A stretch of DNA of 64,000 nucleotides, taken from positions 4,619,041 to 4,683,040 of the forward strand of contig NC_019877.2 of assembly GCF_002234675.1 (NCBI RefSeq), read 5' to 3'. The position numbers were made by a program, and so were the translations under genes. This document shows positions 13,901 through 25,893 of this stretch, in pieces. Numbering within the stretch: the stretch's first letter is position 1; every line of letters begins with the position of its first letter. The notes under the pieces are model-generated. The model searched no databases. It had not been told where the DNA came from and saw only the letters and a list, made by a program, of their open reading frames with translations. The DNA comes from Oryzias latipes (Eukaryota; Chordata; Actinopteri; Beloniformes; Adrianichthyidae).

Positions 13901-14700
13901 CAGAGGTCACACGGCTGTGTGATCCACGCCGGGTCAAAAAAGGTCCTGCAGTTACAGTTACATAACAGGGTTTCCTGGACTTAATTCCATTTGCATCTTA
14001 GCAGAGCTTCCCAGATTAAAAACCTGTTTTTTTTTTAGATCCAGGGAGAGGTGAAACAGGAACTTTCTGTGGTTTAAATGAAAGAAATCTGACCAGGAGG
14101 ACCAAAACAAGCCAAACCATCATCTGCATGGGCGGGCGGGTGGGTGTGGGGGTGGGGGAGTGACGTGTGCATGGACGGCTTCCAGCGGAACTGGGTCATT
14201 AGTGTTTGTTAAAGCTGCAACTGAAGACAAAAGCCTGATTCAGCTAAATGATGTGAGTTGAATGAATGTCACTTCACAGCACAGATGAACAATGACCCGA
14301 AACGTATGAAGCTGCAGAGGTGGGGATGTTCTGCAGTCACAACATCTGAAATAAACACAAAAATTAAAACCTCTAAATGTTTTTTTTTGTATCATTTTGT
14401 TTCAGATGCAAATTCCATCTTCTGAATCATAATCACTATTTGCATGCCTTTATTGATAAACATGAAATTACATTTCTTAGACAATATCTTAAAGAAGAAA
14501 TCTTAAATTTCACACAATTTTTCTCATCTTCATTGGTAGATTTTATTCAAATGAAAATTATTATTCTTCTCGCCATCATTGTTTTATTGTCAATGTTAAT
14601 TTGGGGGTGTTGGGGGCTGTAAGCTAGCAGGAGCTAGAGCGCTCTGCAGAAACTATGTGCTGGAAGACTACAGGTTTTTGACTAAAAACAGCATAATCAT
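10990..14700. other. Intergenic, no gene seen
   Basis: AT-rich DNA with GA-rich islands, such as the GAG triplet run near 13,780-13,795. Two nuclear-receptor-like half sites are near 13,903 ('aggtca') and 13,933-13,950 ('gggtcaaaaaaggtcc'). No exon-like frame is recognisable. Confidence 0.4.
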
Positions 14701-14707
14701 ATTAAAA

Positions 14708-15310
14708 GGCTGTGTCGCACGGCCACTACGTACATTTAGCACATATTGGTCATATGTGAATAAATATGAGGAAAAAGTGAGAAAAGTTGTGGTCTTTATG
14801 TGAAATTTTCCCAGATGTATCACAAATGAACCACGTCAGAACCACGGAAGAAGTACGAATTAACCACGCAAAAAACCACGTAAATCAATGTAGATCATGA
14901 ACCGTGTGCGATTATTGCACTGCTGCTATGCATTAGGGATTTATTTATCAATTACAAAAATTTCACCTGAAATGTGCGTCATAAATGCAATATAAAACTT
15001 AAACACTGGTGGTGCATGTGAGAAAAAAATCATGCACAATTGCAGAAAATGTAGGTAATGATTGTGCATCAACTGCGTGGAACACACATAAGCTGCATAA
15101 TTCTCAAACGACCAAAATATTTTGAACAGCTCGAAACCAAATTCATGCAAAAACCCATCGGCTGAAACCCTCGACGGACATCTGCGCACGCCGACGAATG
15201 ACGAACCCAAGAAACACGTATGACTTACGTATGCCATGCATGTCACAAAAGAGCAAAATTTCATGAGGAAAACGTGCAAAACGTACATAGTGGCTGTGAA
15301 TGCTGTAAAA
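14708..15310. mobile_element. Candidate MITE with imperfect terminal inverted repeats
   Basis: The left end contains 'ggccactacgtacatttagc' followed by 'acat'. The reverse complement of the right end (about 15,278-15,303) reads 'cagccactatgtacgttttg' followed by 'cacg'. These match over roughly 22 positions in inverted orientation around about 600 bp of AT-rich, non-coding sequence. Outer boundaries and target-site duplication are not clear. It could be a PIF/Harbinger- or hAT-type non-autonomous element; that is inference. Confidence 0.5.
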
Positions 15311-18300
15311 ATAGATCGAATGGATCTTTACGAGGCATGAATCCACAATATTGTACATAAAATGCCAGTTTAGAGAGAGCGGCAGGCAATTTTTTTTAAT
15401 CCTCTAACAATAGAGTTTTCCTGTTTTCCCTTTTTAGTAAAGACATGAATGAGTACGAACGAGCAGGACTCATGATGCTCAGAGAGCTGTCACTCATCGA
15501 GGCATGCACAGAACGCCCCCCCCCCCCCAAAAAAAAAAAACATCTCACAGGGGACACAGGTAAAGCTTTGGGAGCCCCTGAAGTGTCTCATCCAAACAAG
15601 GGAGGTGGGGGAGGGAGGGTGAAGGAGAAACAAATGCAGAGAAAGATGTTATCGCTCCTGTCTCCTTCCTCCTGTTGAAGTGAAGGGAGCTGCAGAAAAA
15701 CAGATGACCTACATTTTCCTGCAGACGGCAAAGCAAGGCCTCGCCGGATTCAGGGGAGCCGAAGCAAAGGAAAGAGGGGGAGAAAAGGAGTATCAGAGAG
15801 GAGGGAGAAACAGGCAGGCTTCCAGTTTGACAAGGCAGCCGTGAAGAGGTAGAAACGCGGGCAGACAAAAGGAAAGCGGGGAAGTTTTGACAGTAATCCT
15901 CTTTGACTCTTCCTTCCTTTCCTCTGGAGTGGTTATATAAAACACATCTAGAATTCTGTTCTGTGCACATCAAAGAGTTCGCCCTGCTTTGCAATCTGCA
16001 TATATGATGCGTTCAGGGAACCACAGGAGGGTTGTGAGTGTGAGCATGAGTGTGCTTCTGCTTCCAGGAGTTAAAAATAAGCTCCTTTGGAGAGCATTTA
16101 GATGACTGTGTGTTCAGATCATCCACTCGGATCTGTGACTGTCCTCTGAAGTCCTCTGAGGTTCTTCATCTGAATGCAAACACTGCAGAAAAGGCTGGAA
16201 ATTTGGGGTCAGAATGAAAGGCACCAGGGTGGAGCAGGTGGAGCAGCTAAATGTGGCTTCGTTTATTCTGAGGCTGAGCGGTGGGATGTGCTGCTGACTA
16301 ACATTTATCTACAAAAGAAGGTGATGAGTGCCGTAAGGATGTGACTGTGAACAATGTGGCAGCAAATGAAGTCATCTCACTGAAAATGAAGGGTTTAAAA
16401 TAACCAAAGCGGCCTTTCTGTCGCGCTGCTGCCACCTGCTGTTGAAAAGAGGAAGTACACTCCACAAAACAAATCCACATTTCAATGGAAATGTCACATT
16501 TTAAATTTCTTTTACTGCTTTTTCCAATGATTTTAGTCAGTATGTCAGTATTTTCACACTAGGGCATGTCGTCTATTTAACATTACAACAAAGCTTTCCC
16601 AGGCCGTGTTTACGACAGAAATGGCATTTTTTAGAACCAAAAATTCAAAGTTTCTTTCACAATTTTTCTTTTTTTTTTATAAACGTCACTTCATGTTGCA
16701 CACCCCTTTCTTTTTTACTTCTTGAAATTCCAAATTTCACTTTTCAATGTTTCTTTTCTAAAATTACGCCTTCTATTTATTATTTCTAACTGATTTCATG
16801 CTTTTATTTCTTCCTGAAATTGCTCAATTAAAAAAAAAAAGTTGGATTCTCTTTTAATTGTAAAGCACTTTGGCGCCCTGACACACTTTAAAAAGTGCTA
16901 CATCGAGAATCATTCATATATCCATTCTAGAAATTTTTGGAACTTTTTTTTTGTGAATTGAAGCGACATATTTGTCATTCAAATACTAAAACATTAAAAA
17001 AAATTGTCATCAAAATGTACATTGTCAGAATTTTGACTGTAACCTTTGAATTGTGACTTTTTCCCAAAAATTCTAATCAAAATACAATTTTCACATTGAT
17101 GTCAGACTTTTTGTTCTCAAAAACATCCTGTTTTACCTTTTTTTTCCTGATTATCTTCCACAGGGTGAACCTGATTTTAAACATAAAAAGTGACATAAAA
17201 AGTAAAAAAAAAAAAACTTTTTATTTGCACCAAAATTGCTTTGTGTATACATACATCACAACTGTTTAAAAAAAAGCAAAACATAGATTTGAAAGTTCAT
17301 ACAAAACCAAAGTGCCCCATGGTCAATTCTTTTCAGTGTTGATGAAGAGATAACTGATAAAAAAGAATCCTAATACCCTCATGATGACAAAAATCCAAAA
17401 GACCTTTGGGAATTATATTTAAAAAAAATCCATCTTGACTTTAAATAAATAAAAAAGACATTTTTCTGGGTTTTTTAACTGGATTTCTAAAAACCCGAAG
17501 CGTTAACAAACAAACAAACATCCTGAAAAATGGATAAATAATCAAAAAATATTTGTGCAGACCTCAGTTAAAGGATTTTTGTTCATTATGCAACAGGGCT
17601 GGTTAAGACAGATTCAAACAAGCTCCTGTTGGCTTGAAATGCCTCAGCTTTCCAGTAAGTTTGGCCACATCTGGGAACATTCCCAGAAATACTGATGTCA
17701 ACAAGTCATCATTTCACATATATATTCATGTCATTTTTTCCACTTTTAGAAGTGACAGGAAATCATGTTTTCAAAGAATTTATTTTCAAAAAAATGTTAA
17801 AAGAAGCAAATGCAAATTGAGATGTGACTTTGTTTTCATTACAATTGCTTAAAAAAATAATTCGACATAAAAATATCTAAAAACTGAATCCTTAAAGTTT
17901 CTTTTTTTTCCCTAAAGGCTTAGTTTTTGTCAGTTCAACTAATCAAGCTATATTTAAATAGTTAAAAAAATGTAATTAAAACCATCCTACACCTTTGTCC
18001 CCCTCCTCCCCTCCATTGACACAAACACTTTATGATCTCCCACACACAATGCAAACAAAAACATGAGTGTAATTCTAAAAGAGAGGTTGGGGACACCAAC
18101 AGGGTCCCCCAACCTAGACTGTAATGCTGGAGCCCCAAAAAGGGCAACCCCTGCTACAAAAGATCCCCACATGGAAAAACTAAATGTCACGACTGTCCCA
18201 AACAAATTCCTGTAATTGTCAGACTGAGTTCAGTCCTTTGTTAGTTAAATTAAGAAACTAGTAATACTGGTTCAAAAGAAAATAACCAGCAAAAACAAAA

Positions 18301-18954
18301 CTGCTTCATGCAAATAAAAGTTAAAGCAAGTTTCCAGCTCAAGGCTCTCCTTGTCTATTGTAAAAAGTTCAAGACAATAATTACAATTGTGCTTTGGGAT
18401 TATTAAAGTAATCTATTTTTAAAAAAAAACATGTTTCTGACACGTTTACAGGCACTTCTCACAGGATTTGACTGCTTTGCATCAAAGGAGGATTTTGATT
18501 GGTTTTCATCAGTCGTTTAGTAACTAGAAATGTTGTTGGTTAAGTTTCTGGTTTTAACCAGAGTTCAGATTACATTGCATCAAACATTTTTGCAGAGGAT
18601 TTTATCATGCAGTTAAGTTATTTCCTAAAAAGAAATCTGTCAATAGGATAAGAAAAATGGTCTTATCAAGGATTCTTATTTCATGAAACAAATTCTAGTC
18701 ATTCTGAGGAATTTTATATATTATTTTGCTATTGAAAAACTCTCTTGATGAGAATTCTTCTGAGAAAAGGACATTTTTTCATGAAGTAAAGGTCTTTCTG
18801 AATGTTTCTCTAGTCACCCCTGCTTTTAATTCTTAAAAAAGTAGAAAAAAATGACAGGACTTGCACAGCAGAATAATAAAAAGGATGGATTTCTCACTCC
18901 TCCATTCTTTATAAATACATCTTTTAAAAATGTATCTTTCCTTTGGTCCGATTG
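15311..18954. other. Intergenic, with possible 3' UTR of the first connexin at the right end
   Basis: This stretch has a poly-C/poly-A run (about 15,517-15,540) and a SINE-tail-like piece at 16,862-16,915 ('taaagcactttggcgccctg'), which resembles the tail of the SINE at 25,615. DNA from 16.5 to 18.9 kb is strongly AT-rich. Part of it just below 18,955 should be the connexin 3' UTR, but I cannot place its end: a TATAAA variant lies at about 18,908 on the minus strand and AATAAA only near 17,220. Confidence 0.4.
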
Positions 18955-19794
18955 TCAAACGATGTGGGGTTTGTTGCTTTCCTGTTTGCCGTTCTTCTGC
19001 TTTCGGACACTGTTTCTGATGCTGTTGTTACTGCCTCTCACTGATCCCCTCTTGGCTCTCACAAAAGTCTTTTTTGTGTCTTTCTCCTCCTCGTGGTCCT
19101 CTTGGCTACAATTAAGGATCTTCTCACAAGTGCAGGAGTCCAGGGAAGCGGACTTCCTCTGAGTATAACAAAACCACTTGACGGTGCAGTAGCAGAGCTC
19201 CAAGAAGCTGATGAATGCTGATAAGACCCCAACAAAGAAGTAGAAGTGGAGGAAGATTGTTTTCTCTGCGGGACGGGAGGTGAAACAGTCCACAATCTTT
19301 GGGCAGGGGAAGCGCTCACATTCAAAGTGGGCTTTCACCTCAAAGCCGTATAGCTTCCACTGACCCACAATGAAACCCACTTCTGCACCGATACGGAAAA
19401 GCAGGTTAATAATGTAGAACCTCTTGAAACGCTTCTCCTCTCTGAAGTTCTTACTGCTGCGTAGGCAAGAGTCAGAGTGGTTGGCTCTTTTGTTGTGATG
19501 ATGAGTGGCATACAGGAGAAAAAGCAGGGATGGAGTAGCGATGAGAACGATATGAAACACCCAGAACCGGTACTGGGAGATTGGGAAGGCCATGTCGTAG
19601 CACACCTGCTTGCAGCCCGGCTGGGCGGTGTTGCAGATAAATTCCTCTTGTTCATCTTCAAACATGTCAGTGGCAACGGTCCCGAGGATCAGGATCCGGA
19701 AAACGAGCATGAGAAAAAGCCAGAACCGACCCAGCATAGGCGAGTGGCTTGACAGAGTGTCAAAAAGCGAGCCGAGAAATCCCCATTCTCCCAT
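18955..19794 (-). CDS. gjd3: GJD3-like connexin (gap junction delta-3 type), copy 1, intact
   Basis: Connexins oligomerise six-fold into hemichannels, which dock between cells to form gap junctions. The frame encodes 279 residues from the MGEW start. An ATG 7 codons upstream (19,815) is in frame, but connexins begin MG.W and the other copies here lack it. Four membrane helices fit about residues 21-41, 75-97, 128-148 and 181-205. The first extracellular loop has Cys54, Cys61 and Cys65 (CNTAQPGCKQVC). The second has Cys159, Cys164 and Cys170 (CERFPCPKIVDC). The start MGEWGFLGSL and the FEDEQEEF..CNT stretch match human GJD3, which also lies next to TOP2A. The cytoplasmic tail is Lys/Ser-rich with repeated basic-Ser motifs (RGSV, RNSV), which are plausible kinase sites. 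It is a single coding exon with no disruption seen. Confidence 0.93.
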   Translation of the reverse strand: MGEWGFLGSLFDTLSSHSPMLGRFWLFLMLVFRILILGTVATDMFEDEQEEFICNTAQPGCKQVCYDMAFPISQYRFWVFHIVLIATPSLLFLLYATHHHNKRANHSDSCLRSSKNFREEKRFKRFYIINLLFRIGAEVGFIVGQWKLYGFEVKAHFECERFPCPKIVDCFTSRPAEKTIFLHFYFFVGVLSAFISFLELCYCTVKWFCYTQRKSASLDSCTCEKILNCSQEDHEEEKDTKKTFVRAKRGSVRGSNNSIRNSVRKQKNGKQESNKPHIV

Positions 19795-21020
19795 GACTGC
19801 AGCTCTGTCCGGCACAACTCAGAGACAATCAGAACCTGTACTCCTCAGAATGACTGAAGAAGAAACTAAAAGTGCTCCTTTATGAACCTCCTGCAGGTCA
19901 AGAGTTCACTCTGTCACACCTATAGTCAAAAACAAAACAATAACGATGAACAACCGCAATAAAAATGATAAAAAATGGAAACAAGGAAGACCATGTGGAA
20001 AATCAGTCCAGAAGGAGTTCTGTGGAGTGTCTGCCTACGAGCTGCTAACTATGCAGACTGCAGGAAAACTGGTTCAGCCTGACCTTAGTCTTCTTCAGAG
20101 AGGCGTGAAGACAGACGTTTCAGCCTATAGGAGGTTCTTATCAATCGGAAATCAAACCAAATGACCATTTAAAAAGTGGAGATGTTGGTTCATTAATTCT
20201 AAACTTTCCCCTCAAGTGTCATATTCTAAATTGAGAACGATTCACAACAACTTGTGGAATTTCCTCCAGGGAATGCACATACAGACAAGAAAGCAAAAGC
20301 AAACCTCTGAAGGCTTTCAGGAGCTTCAGGGATGACAGAAAGTTTCTCTGAGTTGTTTCTGGAGCAATAATCTGTGACTTGAGTGAAATCAAGCAACACA
20401 GCCTGTAATCATGTGCCAACGTGGAGCTGAATAAATGCCAGAAAGAGCTTAACAAACTGTGTGAAGTAACGCTTGGTGTTTGAGTAAATTCCTTCGACAT
20501 ATTTTGTTAAAATAGGTAGCAGCTCTGCTTTGTCAGTTATGACTTGCTATGTCTTATCTCTTATCCAGAAGCAAAACCTTCTAACATGTTCAGGCAGTTT
20601 ACAGTACTTGTCAGTCACAAATCATCTTATGGATTTGAGGCACACGTGCTGGCTTTTGCATAAGCAACTTTTGAACAACCCACTGATGTCTTTAATGTTC
20701 CTTTTGTGTGATCTGAAAATAACAACTAAGGAATCAAAGGAGGAGTTTGACTAAACTGTTAGGCTTAATTTTGACTCTAAAGCTGTAGATTTGGCCATAA
20801 AGGAAATAAAACATTGTAAAAACAACATGTGATTCAAATGAAACTTCCATTGATGATAGATTCAAGGTCCACGGTTTACATAAATTGGGGTTCCAGCTCA
20901 TTAAACCATAAAAACAGGAGTTCAGAAAACAATCCATTGGAGAAATCTCCATTTACTTCTCAGTTTTTAGATAAAGACAAAGACCATGGTTATGATCACA
21001 TCAATCAATGTAAAGTGTTT
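19795..21020. other. Upstream region of connexin copy 1
   Basis: The block 'gagctgcagtc' just before the start is shared with the other connexin copies. Further upstream the sequence differs from the flank shared by copies 2 and 3, so this gene has its own older upstream DNA. No coding exon is recognised. The open frame at 20,219-20,500 on the minus strand has no recognisable domain. Confidence 0.4.
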
Positions 21021-21029
21021 TCATAATGA

Positions 21030-21690
21030 TAGGTCCATCTTTAAAAGTCAAAAGTCTGGGCAGGGTCCAGGTTCCGCTGGAAGAGGAAATCTGCATCTCC
21101 ATCCAGATCCTCAGCAGAAGGAATCATGAAGAACATTCTGGTTGACTGTTGCAGTGATTCTAGATTGAAGAAAGCAGAATTTTCCAACACCAGTGCTGGA
21201 CATTGCAGCCTAAATCAAGCAGTTTGGGTTCCGCTCCTCAGTCTTCCTCCAAACCCTTGGACCCTGATTCCCAAATGAAAGACAAACGCTGCTTCCATCA
21301 GAAAACAGGACCCTTGACCTCTGGCCAACAGTCCAGTTGAGACTTTTCCGTTGGTCCAGACTCACAAGTGACTTGACCCGACAGTTGAATGTGGTGGTTT
21401 TTGAAGCTGTTCCTCCACCTCATTCCTCTCTTTCTAGATGAATGCCAAGTTCTTGAATTGCTTAATAATCCGCCAAAGTCCATGATCGGCTCTTTTGCTG
21501 GCGCAACGTCTCCTGCCACATTTTGCCCTTCCATTGGACTTTCAGTTGATCTGTTTGGACACAGTACTCTGTGAATTGCCAGCCTCCCTATAGCTAGGAA
21601 TTTGTGGGGCTTACCCATCATATGGAGGGGATCAATGATGGTCTTCTGGCCAATTGTCAAGTCGGACGTTTTCCCCACATTGAACCAAAC
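21030..21690 (-). pseudogene. Degenerate Tc1/mariner transposase relic
   Basis: Read on the minus strand, the N-terminal end near 21,678 gives MGKTSDLTIGQKTIIDPLH, the helix-turn-helix start typical of Tc1-like transposases. Around 21,215-21,300 it gives FGNQGPRVWRKTEERNPN, and at 21,050-21,115 EDLDGDADFLFQRNLDPAQT, the stretch around the second catalytic Asp of fish Tc1 elements. Frames shift between these blocks, stops interrupt them, and the DLNPIE part is missing. It is therefore dead and partly deleted. Terminal inverted repeats were not located. Confidence 0.85.
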
Positions 21691-21699
21691 TGAACCAAT

Positions 21700-23265
21700 T
21701 TAAAAACGTGGGGAACCTGTGCAGGTGCTTTGAGTTTAGTAGCTGATCAGTTGGTGAAACTTAAATTAAAACATTTGTGTTCTGCAAACGTTTGGCAGAA
21801 TTCTCCTAAGTATTCTGATATTTTGATATATTCTGACATACTTTATGAGCCCAATTTATGTAAAAATAAAAAATAAATGCTTAAAATCAATTAAACAGCG
21901 GGCCCAGAATCTTTGAAAGCTTACTCTATTAAATGGATTTATGGAAATAAATGCACCTTTCAACAATATTTGAAAGGTTCTGTACATAATACACCATTAC
22001 CATTTATTTGTTGTTTATTCTGGGGATGTTTACAAAAAGACTTTATTCTTGCAGATCCATGATGGTGCTGTCATTCTCTTTCTGAGAGCCCATGGCTCAC
22101 GAAGAAAAGGTGTGCTGATGAATTTGGTGGAAGCCTTTGCTTTTCCCTCAAACGGAATTTAAGGGTCAAGTTTTATTCAGATTCAGTTTTCCAACTTTGC
22201 CTTTATTTTGAAAATCACTGAATTCAAAAGAAGGAGCTTTTCTACCTAGATATTTCAGCTTGATGAGAGATTTCCTACTAAATGTAAAAAAAAAGAAAAA
22301 AACTATGTCTTTAAAAATATTGTTTAGCAGTTAAATGCAAATCAGTTCCTTTGGAAGCGTCAGATGTGGGCGTGTCATATAAACGTGCCTTTCTCTGCTG
22401 CCGTCTTCTTTGAATGAACTGATTTCTCGGAAGGAGTCGCCCTCCAAGCCGCTGAGTCTTATTTAAAACTGAAGTCACTGTTTCATGTAACTGATTTTTA
22501 GATTTAGCTGTAAAGATTGGTAAAGAGCTGATAAGCCCACGTCCCTATCTTTATGACCCTGATAATGTCCAACATATCATGCGACTTGACCTGGTTTCGA
22601 TTTGTTTAACACTTTTTGTTGCTATTTTATCTAAACAGGATTTGTAACAAAAAAGAAAAAAGCATGTGAATCCCTGGGAACTGCTTCTCTATTTAGTAGC
22701 AACCAGAATTTAAAATTGATAAACATTTACCATTGATTCCTATTGTAATCCTTTATCGTTCCTTCTTTTTCTTTAATTCTTTTAGGTTTTGTCTGTAATT
22801 TTTGTGGAGTAAGACTATTGCACAGTGAACATTTTGATCAACATGACATAAACAATTGATAATGTAGCAAAGAGCAGAGAATTGTACATAATCATTTGTA
22901 TGGATGTACCAAAGCAATTGCAACTTGTTCAAAGAAGTGAGAAACTGCTTATATGATGTGCACAAGTGACACCATGATGTGAAGATTGAACAAATAGTTT
23001 TGGGAATTTCATTCTGATCTGAGAACTGTACTAAAGCGACTGAGAAAAACTGTAATGCACCTTTAAACAACATTTCCACAGAGGTTTCTCCCCACAACTT
23101 AAAGCAGAAAGTTTAGTTTATTAACTCCTCAATAGTTGGCATCCACGTGCGTGGACGACACATTCTAGGAATATTACCACAGCAGTTAATTCTGCTTATA
23201 TAATTGAGGCCTGTGACTACATGTTAAGAGTGTCAGCTCAAATATCAGCTCGTGTCTTAAGAGGT
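21700..23265. other. Intergenic, no gene seen
   Basis: AT-rich sequence without recognisable coding blocks, transposon proteins or matches to the neighbouring duplicated connexin flanks. The 114-codon minus frame at 22,753-23,097 has no recognisable domain and is probably chance. Confidence 0.4.
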
Positions 23266-23269
23266 TAGA

Positions 23270-23446
23270 AAACACAGTGGGGTTTTTTTTAAATTGCAGT
23301 GGGGACATGTCTTCTCTGTCAGGAAGGATGTACTATGCTGTTCTGTGGGCTTAGTTTCCTATAAAAAAAAATCTTAGTAACTTTAGATCAGACGTCGTCT
23401 GTGCTCTGACAGGTAACACACGGTTCTCGCACACAGAGCTGCAGTT
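23270..23446 (+). repeat. Inverted copy of the connexin copy 2 promoter/5' flank
   Basis: In plus orientation this contains 'gtcaggaaggatgtactatg', 'cctataaaaaaaaatctta', 'actttagatcagac' and 'acaggtaacacacggttctc'. The reverse complement of 27,400-27,560 has the same blocks in the same order. It is therefore the promoter end of the inverted connexin pseudogene that follows. Confidence 0.8.
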
Positions 23447-23745
23447 GTGGGAGAACTTGACTTCATTGGTACTCTTTGAAACTCTGCCAAGTCACTCGTC
23501 TATTCTTGACTTCGTGGTGGGTCAGTGGAAGTTATACGGCTTTGAGGTGAAAGCCCACTTTGTAAACGCTTCCCCTGCCCAAAGATTGCGGACTGTTTCA
23601 CCTCCAGTCCCGCAGAAAATAAAACAATCTTCCTCCAATTCTACTTTTCTGTGGGGTCTTATCGGCTTTTTTATTAGCTTCTTGGAGCTTTGCTACTGCT
23701 CCATCAAGTGGTTTTGTGGACTCCTGCACTTGTGAGAACCTCCTG
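23447..23745 (+). pseudogene. Connexin pseudogene, inverted, internally deleted
   Basis: This is the only connexin copy on the plus strand. It aligns to the MGEW start, but the initiator reads GTG and a stop appears at codon 11 of that frame. About 120 codons (first helix, first loop, second helix and cytoplasmic loop) are missing, so the start region joins directly to VGQWKLYGFEVKAHF. A frameshift then follows, so the second-loop cysteines are not read in frame, although their nucleotide sequence is well kept. It ends in the copy-1-like FLELCYC.IKWFC and a truncated tail, followed by a poly-A run at 23,745-23,765. The body resembles copy 1 more, while the promoter flank resembles copy 2. That may reflect gene conversion or an ancestral state. 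Confidence 0.88.
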
Positions 23746-24787
23746 AAAAAAAAAAAAAAAAAAAACCGAAGAGGAAGAAAATATGAATGAAAAAAAAGAA
23801 GGAATCAGGAATCTAGAAAAAAAAGTCCAAAGATCTACCACCCTCCTCAAGCTTTCAAGGTCAAAGACACGTTGAAGTACATTTGTGAGATTGTGGAAAT
23901 CTATTGTTAATATTTAGGAATAAAAGTGTCATATTTGTGTATTAATTTATATTGTACTTAGAAAGAAATGTGTAACATTTGAGATTTTGTTACCATTTAA
24001 GTATTGGAAGTATAATTGTCAGGATTTGTATGGCATGGCAGACCCAAACGCTGGAACCCGGAAGAACACTCAGGCTAAATAGTAGCTTAACAGATTTTTT
24101 TCTTTTCCAGAGACGTGGTAAAGGTTCGTAGGATGTTAAGGTGAAGTCAGTAGTCTTGCCGATACTGAATGACGTAGGAGTTGGATCCAAAGCGTGGCGA
24201 AAGGTTTCTGGGCTGGAGTCTTGGCTTGAATGGAAGGCTGGAGTGTAGCGTGGTGTGACTGGAACAGGATGGATTGAGCAGCTCGTTGAGAAATTGAACC
24301 AGGTGGACACTCATGATGACAAAACCTGAGAATGGAGCGACAAGGCGAGGTAAGTACAAAGGTAAACTTAAATACGAGGGATAACTTGGCAACCAGACAT
24401 AAGCACCGATTAAGAGTAACGAACTGGCAATGAATGCTGGGGCTGGATATCCTTATGAAGGCTGGAGCATGATAAGGTGAGTATCCAGAGCTGGTTCCAA
24501 TAAGCAGAGCAGAGCAGAGAGGGGAGGGTGAGCGAAGGCTGCTAGAGGCACCATGACAATAATGGGATTACTATGAATACTAGAGTAAACTAAAAATGGG
24601 AGGAATGTGATTCAAATCATAATTGATTGTTGATTTCTGGATTTCTGTTGTGCTATAACTGTGAAACATTTTGTGGTTTTTGTTTTATCGTTCTGCTGGG
24701 ATTTATTACATTTTTCATTTGCTTCAAAAGTTATGTTTTACATTTGTGTTAATTTGATACTATTTTTGTAAAGCTATTCTAACCAGA
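23746..24787. repeat. Poly-A run and a repeat-like block
   Basis: A poly-A tract follows the pseudogene. From about 24,015 ('attgtcaggatttgtatggc') to 24,570 ('gaggcaccatgacaataatg') the sequence is GA-rich and free of clear coding sense. It has the look of a fish interspersed repeat, but no class-defining ends are visible. The rest is AT-rich and featureless. Confidence 0.35.
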
Positions 24788-25489
24788 GGGTGTCCTCCAA
24801 CTACACAGTCACACTACTCACCCTTTCTGGGAAAGACTCACCAAAGTACTTGAAACATTCCTCGGATCTTGGTCCATATTGACATGACGACATCTCACGG
24901 TAGCTGCAGATTTGTTGGTTGCACATCCATGATGCCAATTTCCCGTTCCACCACATCCCAAAGGTTCTCTATTGGGTTGAGATCTGGTGACTGTGGAGGC
25001 ACCAGACTGTGCATCTTTTTCCACACCATTATATCACCACCACCAGCCTGAACCATTGATACATGACAGGATGGATCCATGTTTTCATGTTGTTGACGCC
25101 AAATTCCGACCCTACCAGCAGAATGTCACAGCAGAAATGGAGACTCATCAGACTAGACGACATTTTTCCAATCTTCTACGGTCCAGTTATGGTGAGTCTG
25201 TGTGAACTGTAGCCTCAGTTTCCTGTTCTTAGCTGATAGGAGTGACACCTGGTGTGGTCTTCTGCGCCCATCTGCTTCAAGGTTGGATGTGTTGTGCGTT
25301 CAGAGTTGATCTTCTGCAGACCTCGGTTGTAACCAGCGGTTCTTTGAGTTCCTGTCGTCTTTCTTTCAGCTGGAACCAGTCTGGTTGTTCCTCCTTTTTG
25401 TTTATGCTCCATGAGCATCATAAACAAAAGCCTGTGGTCCAGCCTATGGCTGATTAGAAATTTGCATTAACAAGCAGTTGTGGCCGGTG
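24788..25489 (-). pseudogene. Tc1/mariner element with deleted transposase
   Basis: On the minus strand the coding blocks read in order. They begin with the N-terminal half (FTQTHHNWTVEDWKNV near 25,150-25,200), continue with VQAGGGDIMVW (about 25,030-25,060), and end with PPQSPDLNPIENLWDVVERE (about 24,950-25,010), the catalytic DLNPIE region. Between VW and PPQSP the central catalytic part is deleted. Downstream, 'cattaacaagcagttg' near 25,465 is typical of this element's end. It is non-functional. Confidence 0.88.
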
Positions 25490-25614
25490 ATTGTTCAAGA
25501 AAACTGGACATTTTATATCAAATTAGGAAAAAAGGGGACCATATCCATGTCAGCTGTTTGGACTCTCCCAGCTAGGACAAAAACAGAATTTTCCTTCCAA
25601 ATCAGAGATTTATG

Positions 25615-25893
25615 GGGCGGCCGTGGTGCAGCGGTTGGGCAATCGACCCATGATCGTAAGATTGCAGGTTCGATTCCCACCTTGCATGCCTATGTGTCAA
25701 AGTGTTCTTGGGCAAGACACTGAACCCCACCTTGCCACTGGTGGGAGGTTGGCGCCAGTGTTCGGCAGCATTCACACATCAGTGTGTGAATGTGTGTGTG
25801 TGTGTGTGCGTGTGGGTGAATGGGACTGTGACTGTAAAGCACTTTGGGCCTTCGAAAGAAGGTAGAAAGCGCTAAATAAGTATACGCCATTTA
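25615..25893 (+). mobile_element. tRNA-derived SINE with an internal TG microsatellite
   Basis: The head carries a pol III A box (tggtgcagcgg, about 25,625) and a B box (ggttcgattcc, 25,667-25,677). The body follows, with 'gggcaagacactgaacccca', a TG run (about 25,785-25,815), and the tail 'taaagcactttgggcc' and 'agcgctaaataagtatacgc'. This is the general plan of tRNA-derived fish SINEs. The copy at 40,355-40,510 is the same family in inverse orientation. Confidence 0.85.

Noticed and set aside
13900-13950. Nuclear-receptor half sites suggesting a retinoic acid response element
   Set aside because: The spacing and second half-site are imperfect, and such motifs are frequent by chance. I also looked for RARA zinc-finger exons in 1-18.9 kb, because RARA is near TOP2A in human, and found none.
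15545-15994. 149-codon minus-strand open frame
   Set aside because: No domain, skewed Ser/Leu/Pro content, no splice or promoter context. It probably results from the GA-rich composition of the strand.
19059-19325. Second open frame inside connexin copy 1 (also seen in copies 2 and 3)
   Set aside because: It is the +1 frame of the conserved loop-2 region. It stays open in several copies only because the main-frame codons are conserved.
25620-25690. tRNA-like sequence with A and B boxes
   Set aside because: It is the head of a SINE: it does not fold into a clean cloverleaf and is followed by a SINE body and tail. The same applies to 33,843-33,895 and 40,450-40,510.
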